A DNA stretch of 64,000 nucleotides, taken from contig NC_088307.1 in NCBI RefSeq assembly GCF_032854445.1, positions 30,035,636 through 30,099,635 of the forward strand, written 5' to 3'. Source of the DNA: Liolophura sinensis. Lineage: Eukaryota > Mollusca > Polyplacophora > Chitonida > Chitonidae. Below, in pieces: positions 26,564 through 36,204 of the stretch. The number at the start of each line of letters is the position of its first letter. Within the stretch, counting starts at the first letter, position 1. Made by a program: the position numbers and the translations under genes. The notes under the pieces were generated by a model, which was not told the DNA's origin, made no database searches, and saw nothing but the letters and a program-made list of their open reading frames with translations.

Positions 26564-28312
26564 GATCTCTATCTGATAATGAGATTGTTGTGCTGGTGAT
26601 CTGTATCTACTGATGAGAGGGTTGTGCTGGTGATATGTATCTACTGATGAGATTGTTGGGCTGGTAATCTGCATCTACTGATGAGAAGGTTGTGCCGGTG
26701 ATCTGTATCTACTGATTAGATTGTCGTGCTGGTGATTTGTATCTACTGATGAGAGGGTTGTGCTGGTGGTCTGTTTCTACTGATGAGAAGGTTGTGCCGG
26801 TGATCTGTATCTACTGATGAGAGGCTTGTGCTTGTGTTCTGTATCTACTGATGAGAATTTTGATTGGGACTTGTATCTACTGATGAGAGGGTTATGCTGG
26901 TGATCTGTATCTACTAATGAGATTTTTGTGCTGGTGATCTGCATCTACTGATGAGAAGGTTGTGCCGGTGATCTGTATCTACTGATTAGATTGTCGTGCT
27001 GGTGATTTGTATCTACTGATGAGGGGGTTGTGCAGGTGGTCTGTATTTACTGATGAGAGGGCTGTGCTGGTAATCTGTATCTACTGATGAGAGGGTTGTG
27101 TTGGTGGCCTGTATCTACTGATTAGAGTGTTGTGCTGGTGATCTCTATCTCATAATGAGATTGTTGTGCTGGTGGTCTGTATCTACTGATGAGAGGGTTG
27201 TGCTGGTGATCTCTATCTACTGATGTGATTGTTAAGCTGATGGTCTGTATCTACTGATCAGAATTTTGTGCTCATGGTCTGTATTTACTGATGAGAGGGT
27301 TATGCTGGTGACCTGTATCTACTGATGAGAGGGTTATGCTGGTGACCTGTATCTACTGATGAGAGGGTTGTGCTGGTGTTCTGTATTTACTGTTGAGAGG
27401 GTTGTGCTGGAGGTCTGTATCCACTGATGAGAGGGTTGTGCTGTTGGTCCGTATTTACTCATGAAGGGGTAGTGCTGGTGACCTGTATCTACTGATTTAA
27501 GTGTTGTGCTGGTGGTCTGTATCTACTCATGAAAGGGTTGTGCTGATGATCTGTATCTGCTGATGAGAGGGCTTTGCTGGTGGTCTGTGTCTACTGATGA
27601 GAGGGTTGTGCTGGTGACCTGTATCTACTGATTAATGTGTTGTGCTGGTGGTCTGTATCTACTAAATAGAGTGTTGTGCTGGTGGTCTGTATCTACTCAT
27701 GAAAGGGTTGTGCTGACGATCTGTATCTGCTGATGAGAGGGTTTTGCTGGTGGTCTGTGTCTACTGATGAGAGGGTTGTGTTGGTGATTTGTATCTACTG
27801 ATGAGAGGGTTGTGCTGGTGGTCTGTACCTACTGATGAGAGGGTTGTGCTGGTGGTCTGTATCCACTGATGAGAGGGTTGTGTTGGTGATTTGTATCTAC
27901 TGATGAGAGGGTTGTGCTGGTGGTCTGTACCTACTGATGAGAGGGTTGTGCTGGTGGTCTGTATCCACTGATGAGAGGGTTGTGCTGGTGATCCGTATCT
28001 ACTGATTAGATTGTTGTGCTGGTGGTCTACTGATGGGAGTGTTGTGTTCGTCGACGTTTTCTCAGACGTGTATGCGGAACGCTTCCCATCAAATTTATAA
28101 GTTCTGTTCATTGTCAGCGCCTTCGGCAGGCCTATTTATGTTTGCCCACGTAAAGCATCTCTTGTGTTATTATAACAATGGATCAGTGTAGAAACCCAGG
28201 GCAAAAAAGTATACATTTTTTAGAGGAGGAGAAAACTTAAATTAAAGATATTACGCACATTACTTTTTACCCGAAAGCAAACGTTTAAGGATCTATTACA
28301 GGGTGTTACAGC

Positions 28313-28486
28313 TTTAGATTTTTCGACATGGCATACCCCTGTTTAAATAACAACGCTTTGTCAAAGTTTCAGCTTTCCACTTAAAAAAAAAACAATTAGA
28401 TTTAGATTTTTCGACATGGCATACCCCTGTTTAAATAACAACGCTTTGTCAAAGTTTCAGCTTTCCACTTTAAAAAAAACAATTGT
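28313..28486. repeat. 88-bp tandem duplication
   Basis: The phrase TTTAGATTTTTCGACATGGC starts at 28313 and again at 28401. Both copies continue identically through CTTTGTCAAAGTTTCAGCTTTCC to an A-run of slightly different length. Confidence 0.93.
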
Positions 28487-29599
28487 CTCCAAAAATTTAT
28501 AAAAAAATCTCCAACAGAATGTGTGGAATCGTCAGTTAAACTGAAAATTCCAACCTAACGGTAAATTCAGATGAAAAGTTTTTTTAACACGTAGCTAGCC
28601 ACTTATCATCCTGCCTATAGAGTTTTGGAGGTTAGGTCATTAGAGGCATTCTCCTAACGATATGCACTTTTAGCTTTATGAGCAAGTTGTCACCTCACTT
28701 CAGGCAGAGCACAGCCTAACATTGCTGGCAGTTCTCCTGTACAGTGTATTCTTTAAAACTCACCTCGTCATGACTGACTATGAATCCGATCCATTGGAAA
28801 ATGGAGTTAATTTTTACTTATCTCGTCATCTGCATACGATTCAATACAAAGAGCTTCCAACAAAGTGTGAGTAAAGAGACAATCCATAAAACACTCCTAT
28901 GTTTTCCACCCTCGAGACTTCGTCCCTTTGCAATGTTTTAATGTTACTTATGTTAAAAGTCATTACAGCATCAGCATCCTTAATAATTCTAGACCATCAT
29001 TGCATTTTTTTACGTAATTCTGTTATTAGGGCGTGTAATTTGCTATTATTTAAGCATTTACAAAGACAGTCAGAATAAAGCCGTAAGTGAGTTAAATTGA
29101 CAAGATGTCATATTTTACCGATTAACTTTGAGCAATTTCCAATTATCTCACTGTCGTCCCTGCTCTACTCGTACATTGTATGCTGTAAGTCTTATTATAA
29201 TGTATTACGCACAAAATAGGAATCTGCCGGTGAACTAAGCATCTACGTTGTCTGATAATTTTGCATTGTTTTAATGGTATTGTATGTGAAATCTGATGAC
29301 AACATAGCATTTTCAGTAATTCTAGATCAGTGACGTCTGATAAATTGCTAGTAACAACACTTTATTTTTATACCTAATTCTGATTTAAGGAGCTTGGGAG
29401 GGGGTGCCATTTGCTGCCTCTTGGTGCTTTTAATAAAACCACATATAATAAAGGCAACTTGACAAGAGGCAGTATTTCACCGGTTACTTGTAATCAAAAT
29501 ATAACACATGACCGCCCTAGATACATATGACGTGAGATTTTAAAAAGGTTTCACCATGCAAACAAAAAACATCCTATTACAATTGGATATTACACTTAA

Positions 29600-29638
29600 A
29601 GAACTTAATTAAACCCCCTCCAGGTTTAATTAAGTTCT
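29600..29638. repeat. Perfect 16-bp inverted repeat (hairpin)
   Basis: AGAACTTAATTAAACC is followed by the seven-base loop CCCTCCA and then the exact complement GGTTTAATTAAGTTCT. No promoter or gene context is visible, and TTAATTAAAC recurs at about 29740. Confidence 0.9.
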
Positions 29639-29888
29639 AGTGGCTAGTTTGTAAAGATGCGATTAATGTTCTTCTGTATCAAAAGAGTTTAAAACGTGAC
29701 TGGTTTTGGGCCGTGTGACCCCATTTTGTGGGGGATGCTTAATTAAACTGTCTGTGTATACTTTATTAAGAACAACGAAAATCAAGTTTTTTTCTTCAAT
29801 ATTAAATTCAACAGCAGTTTGTTTTTACATTTTTAATACTATTGACACTAGCATGATGTTTCATTGGAACCATTTTTCATTCTCTGGT

Positions 29889-29922
29889 GGGGCCTCCGTG
29901 CCTCAGTTGGTTAGCGCACTAG
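29889..29922 (+). mobile_element. SINE head fragment
   Basis: GGGGCCTCCGTGCCTCAGTT followed by GGTTAGCGCACTAG matches the tRNA-like A-box head of the SINEs in this window, but the sequence after it does not continue as SINE body. Confidence 0.65.
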
Positions 29923-30564
29923 ATCTTAATTTTCAGAAAACCCTCAATCGCAAGCACATTTAATGTACTTGAGCGTCATCCCCAATTTGCCGATGCCTCT
30001 GAAGAATATATGAAACTTGTACATTTTCTGACTAATTTTAACCTAGACAAAATGGCGGTATCTCCACCATATGTCAGACAAGGCATACGAAGGATACACT
30101 TATATTCTTTCGTCGAGGTCTGAAATTTTATGTACATAACTGTGACTCGATTCCTATTTTTTTTCTGTATATACGTGTATGTCTTGAAGTTTACACCTGT
30201 CATGTTCCTTTTACCTAATGTATATGTACAGTATATACACTGATGTAAATCTTTTTATAAACCTGTGCGTCGAAAAAGACATTCGTATATCAGCCGTCAA
30301 CCAATAAGGACGTACCAGGTCAATAATCGCATGGCCCATTCTCATAACGACATATAACACAAACCACCAAGAACTAAGAAAGTATGTATAAAGTATGAAA
30401 TTTGGACGGAATCATACACAAAAAAACAGTCAACAGTTTTCAATGATGTTGGAAAGACGTAAGATATTTTCTGGGCGAATGCGTGAGATCATTATTCAAA
30501 CCATGTATTTACACCAAGAAGACAACAGAAAATATACTGAAGCTGAAAGCATACACGTACACCT

Positions 30565-31115
30565 AAAAGTTTGCCATTCCAAATGTATTAATTTCCCATA
30601 ATGGACCACCTTATATCAGTTCCGACTTTGCCCAGATGTACAGAACCCTGCTCAACGATAGCTTATCCGACTTCCCATAATGCAATGGTAAAGCTGAAGT
30701 TACATAAAAACGGCGAAGAAAGCGATTAAGAGTCATCTAGTCTAAGTTAGACCCATCCTTGGATCTTTTAGATATATGGAAAACACCCACGGAAGGATGT
30801 TCGACTTCTCCACCTAAACGCCTTTTTAGCCGCAGGACTAAAACACTTTTTCCAGCAACTAGTGCACTTCTTCAGTCCCAACTTGCTGGGTGAAGCACAA
30901 AGGAAACTGAGACAAACAATTGCTATTAGAACGGCCAGGCAGAAGACCTTCCGCCCTTAGTCAGAGGTGACACCGTCGCGATTGAGCCACCTTCTCAGCA
31001 TTACAAACATTGGAAGAAAGGAGTAGTTCAATGCCAGTAAAACAACTGTTCTTGTGAAATTTAGGCAGGGCAAGGCAAGCTGTTTTGAAGGAACAGGCAA
31101 CATCTGCGACGCTCA
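30565..31115 (+). pseudogene. Ty3/Gypsy-type integrase fragment, heavily decayed
   Basis: Broken plus-strand reading frames give, in order, KFAIPNVLISHNGPPYISS (the integrase D-N-G-P-x-Y-S region, with H in place of the catalytic aspartate), KTAKKAIKSHL, MENTHGRM then KRLFSRRTKTLFPATSALLQ (matching the conserved R-N-T-P and R-R-T-K-T-x-L-P region of Gypsy integrases), and DLPPL. Stops and frame changes separate them. No reverse transcriptase, protease or LTR was found nearby, so this is an isolated 3' piece. The family call rests on order and spacing of motifs only. Confidence 0.7.
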
Positions 31116-32725
31116 ATGGAAAAACCGTGTGTAACTGTTTCCTTATTTTTATTACACCAAGATAAAGCCGTTTACAGAAATAATTAGTAGGAATAAAACA
31201 CTAATGCAAATCTATTTGGGCAATATAAGATGGAATCAGATGCATAAATCTCGTTACAAGCCTCGTTACTTTATCTACATTGATGTAAATATTTTTAACT
31301 TTGCATTTAAATACTACAAAACCCAGCAAACACATGTAAATACACGTTTAGCTTGGCGGATAGCCAGAAGCTGCATTAAAACTTTGCTTAAAATATTCAT
31401 ATATGCATTCATATACGCCTTCATAGCTCTGACATTGGTTGGTCATGCTCCCAGTTTAGCTTTCACAATAACCGCTCTGAATGGTTACATTCACTACCCT
31501 AAACTCGGTTCTGTCGCCTGCGCTGTCCCAACGTTGTGTGCCACAAAAGAAGGTATCCCGCAATATTACAGTAATTCTGAATTCATATCAGCTCATTATG
31601 CGGGATCAAAACCCACCCATGTCGCCAAACTTTTTTTTACATCGCTACAGCACGTGTAAGGAATGGCCTGGTGCAAGTATGCAGGTGATGACAGGAATAT
31701 GTTCATACTGCTCAAGTAAATGAGAACCTGAATGGATAGTATAAGATCTAGTAGGACAAAAAGTTCTTGTCTGATTCACACAGATTATAAAGCAAATGCT
31801 TGTTGATTCAATATGCGTCAAGAACACACCTTTGGGTAAAGTGGTATGGCTCATGCATAACAATACAATTCTCTAAGGATGGAGCAATACGCATTGCGGT
31901 TCGTGTTGGATTAACATACACTTTAATGCTTTACAGATAAGGAAAAAACAAAGACGTACATGTATTGATATCTTTATCATCACTTTGTGCAGGGCACCAG
32001 TGCAATATACATAAATGAAATGTGTTTGAAGATAATCCACTTTTATCACTTTACAGAAATTTTGTCACGTTTTAGTTCAGTTCATCTTTAGTTCTTTAGA
32101 AGAACTAGAATTGGGCTTTTGTCCAAACCTGGTGCCATTTCGTTCCAAGTGACTTGCCAAACCTTGAAGGTCTTTATGACCCATCGTATCTTGGTCATCG
32201 TACTGTCCGCAAATCTAAGATTATAGTTTGAATAAATATAAACTTTTCTTGGGTTTAGAATGGTGGTAGGCATGTGATATCAATTACCAGATTGTGGCTA
32301 GTAGCTACCGACGATATAAAATAGCATTAAAACACAACGGAGCAATTTTTGAACAAATAATGGAGGTTACTAAACTGCATCGAGATTAGCAAGATCTAAG
32401 AATTTATTTAACTAAATCATCTAGATCATTTGGTACAAAATAAAGGCTAGGCCTATGTGATTTCAGCTAAATTAAGAACAGAATCACTTAAGTATATTAG
32501 CATATTTGCACTTACAAGTGATGTATGTGACTTTCTATTTTCGTTCATGTTTCACCTATACATTTGCCTTCTTCCTTTATTTAACACAACACTGTTCCAC
32601 TAAATCCTGTTCAACGCTTGGTTTGGCGTCGCGTTACATGGCGAGTCGCTCTTCATGTCACTCTTTAGCCAGTTAGGGAGATTTTAGTTAGAACTTACGT
32701 GGCCACTGTACCAAGTCGGGTGCAT
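31116..32725. other. Non-coding stretch, nothing recognised
   Basis: AT-rich sequence with one 151-codon plus-strand ORF (31204-31659) that has no recognisable domain and unremarkable composition. I regard it as chance. No repeats or RNA genes seen. Confidence 0.45.
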
Positions 32726-33180
32726 TTCATACCAAACCTATCTGCCTTTAGCTGGGGCCTCCGTGGCACTGTTGATTAGCGCGCTCCTTAATGACAAAGG
32801 AGCCTCTCACCAATGAGGTCGCTGTGAGTTCCAGCTAATGCTGCTTTCCTCTCCGACCGTATGTGGGAAAGTCTTCCAGCGGTCTGGGGATTGTCGTGAG
32901 TTTCCTCCCGCCACAATGCTGGCCGCCGTCGTACAAGTGAAATATTCTTGAGTACGGCGTAAAACACCAGTCAAATACATAAAATAAATCAGCCGTTCGT
33001 TGTCGTAACTTTGGTTCTCTTGTCGTCAGGTAAGATGCTTTGTGCCTTGACACCAACTGTCGTACTTCATTCGACCGCTTCTTTTGTTTTTTCAGTTCAT
33101 ACCAAACATATCTGTCATAAGTTGTCATAACCTTGGTGCTCTGGTGATCAGGTCGCTCCGTACCACTCGTCAATCATCTA
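32726..33180. repeat. Tandem duplication interrupted by a SINE
   Basis: TTCATACCAAACCTATCTG at 32726 recurs as TTCATACCAAACATATCTG at 33095. After each comes a similar phrase (GTTGTCGTAACTTTGGTTCT near 33000; GTTGTCATAACCTTGGTGCT near 33120, both ending in TCAGGT). The SINE at 32754-32990 interrupts the left copy, so the unit without it is roughly 120-130 bp. Confidence 0.7.
32754..32990 (+). mobile_element. tRNA-derived SINE copy 2, best preserved
   Basis: It starts GGGGCCTCCGTGGCACTGTT (A-box region GTGGC...GATTAGCGCGC), carries GAGGTCGCTGTGAGTTCCAG (B-box region), then CTCTCCGACCGTATGTGGGA, GGCCGCCGTCGTACAAGTGA and ATATTCTTGAGTACGGCGTA, and ends in an A-rich tail near 32990. Length about 237 bp. 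Confidence 0.88.
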
Positions 33181-34476
33181 CAGCTTGTCCGGTTCCGTAG
33201 CTCTCCCAATCTGGAAATCTCAGGATTAGAGAAAATAGGCTTTGTAGCGTACAGTTTTGACATATTGAGGACAGAAATAGCTTTTAAAAAGACCCAGTTC
33301 CAGGTTAATGAATGGAAGATTACAGATTTGTATATCTGAAAGCTAAGTTGAGAAAAATGAAAAAGATCTGGGATCTAACGCTCACCCATCAACTGGATAG
33401 GGGCAAACATCAAATTGCATCAAAATATCTTATGTTTTTGGTCTAGACAGAGCCATCTGCGCCCTTATCTACGAATAAAACAATAGATGACACTGCCTTA
33501 GTTAGCAAGCAGTGCTAACAGTTTAATACAAATGTCCAAAGTCGGGATTTACATCTATACAATGTTAACTGTACTCACATCTCTGGTCTAATCTTCAGCT
33601 GAGCTACCAAAACAATGTTGAAATTTCGGCGCATAAACACGCTTATGAATACCTAAAAACCGTTCACCTTCCACAGCCATACCAACAAGCCGGTAAGAGT
33701 GATTCCCCTTGAAACGTCTTCTTGCAAACAGTAGTGCTATATTTGATGGTCTGGTTGTGCTCAGAATTAAGTAGACCAATTAACTCTTGTAAATCAGCAT
33801 AAAGTGGACCACACACTTAAGAGAATCAAACCTTGGTCTCCCTAAGTTAGAATTTCCATTTTGTTGTGCCCCTCATCCCGTGTGTAAACATTTTGCCATT
33901 TTACATTAACCTATGCAGCATGTACAGGCCACTCAGTGGTTACATAGGTAAAATCAAATAAATATTATGAATGTTATTTTTTAGAGTTTTATAACACTAT
34001 GATATCGGTCTGTATGTAAATTCCAACACTCAGGAATCCGCACAGATGTAACATTTTAAAGACTGTCTGGCTATATATTGCATTTTTAAACCGTGATACA
34101 ATGACAAACTGCCGTCTTTCATCTTTGCCGTTTTCATCAAATGAAAGATAAAGATTATGAAAAACGTTTCAAAAACGTTTTGTGCTTCCTGCGATTGTTT
34201 CGTTTTTCGTTGCTGCATAAGCCATCGCTGAGCCCTGTCAATTGGGCATGCCCTGCGCAAAGACTTAAGCAAACTGGTGGTGTCGAGTTTTAGAGACGCA
34301 AAGCAGGCAGTTTAATGGTTAAGTTGAAGATATATGTGTATATAAGCTGCAAAGCTAAAATTTTATACACAAGATGATTCAGTCTCATAAATTCCTGTTG
34401 CATACCCAGTTCATTTGAATGATGCTGTTGCAAGAATCATAGATTCATAATAAATTTTCCGTGCTCGTTAAATCGA
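33181..34476. other. Non-coding stretch, nothing recognised
   Basis: AT-rich sequence. Short ORFs (33779-33588 and 34272-34030, minus) show no family features. No repeats or RNA genes seen. Confidence 0.45.
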
Positions 34477-34743
34477 ATTATTTATTTGATTGGTGTTGTA
34501 CGCCGTACTCACGAATCTTTAACTTACACCACGGTGCCCAGCATGGTGGTCGGAGCGGAATGGAGCGGAGGAGAACGGACGGAGCCCAAAAGAAACCCAT
34601 GATCATCCACAGGTTGCTGGAACCTTTCGACGTACGGAGAGGAAACCAGCAGGACAAGAACTCATCGCAACTGCATTGGGGAGAGGCTCGTTGATTTTTG
34701 CGCTGCCCTAGAGCGCTAACTACCACGCCCAGGGAGGCCCCTT
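34477..34743 (-). mobile_element. tRNA-derived SINE copy 3, reverse orientation
   Basis: Read on the minus strand from 34743: GGGGCCTCCCTGGGCGTGGT with AGTTAGCGCTC, then a B-box-like GATGAGTTCTTGTCC, CGTACGTCGAAAGG, and the tail GTACGGCGTACAACACCAATC ending in A-rich sequence near 34477. The body is diverged, and ORFs on both strands here are SINE artefacts. Confidence 0.82.
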
Positions 34744-35917
34744 TTCAGATCTATATAATATTTTCTGTTTGAAAGGAAACTTCGGTACTGCTCGATCCTA
34801 ACAATCTATCTGGCACGGATGTAGGTCGGAAAATCTGCGTAGGGAGGGCATAATATGACAGCAAGATGTTCATATCATACGTCTATCATACAGCCAAGAT
34901 AGGTGTACCATTCGGATGTAGGGTTCGGGTATGATGGGCATAGGATCCGACCATCATCAGCATAGGATTTTACAACATACACTAACATTCACACATAAAC
35001 TCATGTAAAAAATGCCGCGTTATTCGACACATTCAAATAAAAAAGTCACAAACGGTCTAGATTCCCGCCGGGGTTGCTAATTTGCACATAATCATGATAA
35101 TACGCAGATCGCTATTTGACTGTGTACAAGGTTATTCGAAAAATGCAAAATCATAAACTACACGTACAGAACACGATTTTCCTCAGCCCTAAATTTTATG
35201 AGGAAGTCAGTTTAAGTCCTAGGTATAGTGTATAGTTATAGCAGGACTTATGTTATCATTTAGGTACCTCGAATGGCTAATTCATAACATTAGTACAGCA
35301 GTACATTACAGTACATTAGTTAGATTTTACATTTCCACTGACACTGATAAACTTGGTCGAGAAACGGGAAAGCAGAACTCAGAACCTATGCACTGGGCTA
35401 GCTGACTTTTTCACTGGTTTGAATGAGTGAAAGTGAATGATAGGCTGTTCACTTCATACTTTTCTCGTCACCACGCCTGCCTTACCAGGTAAGCAAATGT
35501 GGTGATCGTACAAATGATAGATCAGCATGCACTCCCACGTAAAGACAAAAAAAACTGCCAATTAAATTAACTTCGAACTTATTTATGTATTTCTCATCTC
35601 AATTTCCACACATGATCCTAATGAATTTAATGGTTGGTTTAATTGTTATTTTCTGACGTCTTCAAATCCGTGTTTTGGCTGTAAAGTCATTTTAGGAGTT
35701 TGGAAGGAGGTCCAGGGAGCTATAACTCTGAACACAAAATAAGGTTTAAAAACATTGAAACAAAACTCCTCCAATGATTTCATCTTGGGGTTTCAATCTT
35801 AGCCATCACACAACAACATGCTTCTCAAACTGCTGAGTATGTAATTGTGTCATCAATTTCTCATGTAGTAAAACATACGCTTTTTACATGTTTAAAACAT
35901 ACGACATTATCAGTTCT
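34744..35917. other. Non-coding stretch, nothing recognised
   Basis: AT-rich sequence without gene-like ORFs or clear repeats, apart from short direct repeats of GTACATTA near 35300. Confidence 0.45.
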
Positions 35918-36180
35918 GTTTATTTATCTATTTGACTTGTGTTTTCCGCTTTATTCAAGAATATTTTACCTATACGACGGCGGTCGACATTATGGTCGAA
36001 GCGGAAAAGAGCTGAGTAAAACGAGCGAACCACAAGGGAAATCCATGACCAGCCAAAGTTTGCTGGTAGACCGTCCCACCTACCTTATGGACTAGAACTC
36101 ACAGCGACCGTATTGGCAAGAGGCTCATGGGGTTCCTGTACTGAACTAGCTCCCTAATCACCTGGGCCACGAAGGCCAAT
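35918..36180 (-). mobile_element. tRNA-derived SINE copy 4, reverse orientation
   Basis: Read on the minus strand from about 36180: TGGCCTTCGTGGCCCAGGTG then ATTAGGGAGC, GGTCGCTGTGAGTTCTAGTCC (B-box), a diverged body, and a tail ending in A-rich sequence near 35918. It abuts the 37-bp repeat array on its right. Confidence 0.82.
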
Positions 36181-36204
36181 TGTGAGTTCTGTAGTATATT
36201 TCCT

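Larger units (their letters stand above)
9955..28050. repeat. 34-bp tandem satellite, subfamily C, 18 kb array
   Basis: Roughly 530 head-to-tail units of a 34-bp repeat with consensus CTGTATCTACTGATGAGAGG then GTTGTGCTGGTGAT. Common unit variants are GATTGTTGTGCTGGTGGT, ACTGTTGAGATT and ACTTATGAGATT. The order of variants repeats at long range (see the two separate higher-order entries). The right edge is sharp at about 28045, where unique sequence begins. No interrupting transposon was seen in the array. The minus strand reads open for up to about 350 bp because three units equal 102 nt. Such ORFs (26674-26471, 28111-27761) are artefacts. Confidence 0.95.
28051..30560. other. AT-rich non-coding stretch
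   Basis: No gene recognised. It holds an 88-bp tandem duplication, a perfect hairpin and a SINE head, each listed separately. The ORF at 29706-29963 has no family motif and spans the SINE head, so it is judged accidental. A GT-type splice-donor look-alike occurs on the minus strand near 28764 but no supporting exon could be built. Confidence 0.5.

Noticed and set aside
10000-28000. CRISPR-like array of short regular repeats
   Set aside because: Units are directly adjacent and related throughout, with no unique spacers and no cas genes. The sequence is eukaryotic satellite.
9955-28050. Hammerhead-ribozyme-like box CTGATGAG in every satellite C unit
   Set aside because: The box matches the first half of the hammerhead core, but the 34-bp unit has no GAAA box, no paired stems and no cleavage-site context. 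A covariance-model search would settle it.
27761-28111. Minus-strand ORF of 116 codons with repeating peptide
   Set aside because: Three 34-bp satellite units make 102 nt, which creates long open frames with a 34-residue period. No start context or independent conservation.
31204-31659. Plus-strand ORF of 151 codons as a host gene
   Set aside because: No family motif, AT-driven composition, no neighbouring exon signals. Treated as chance.
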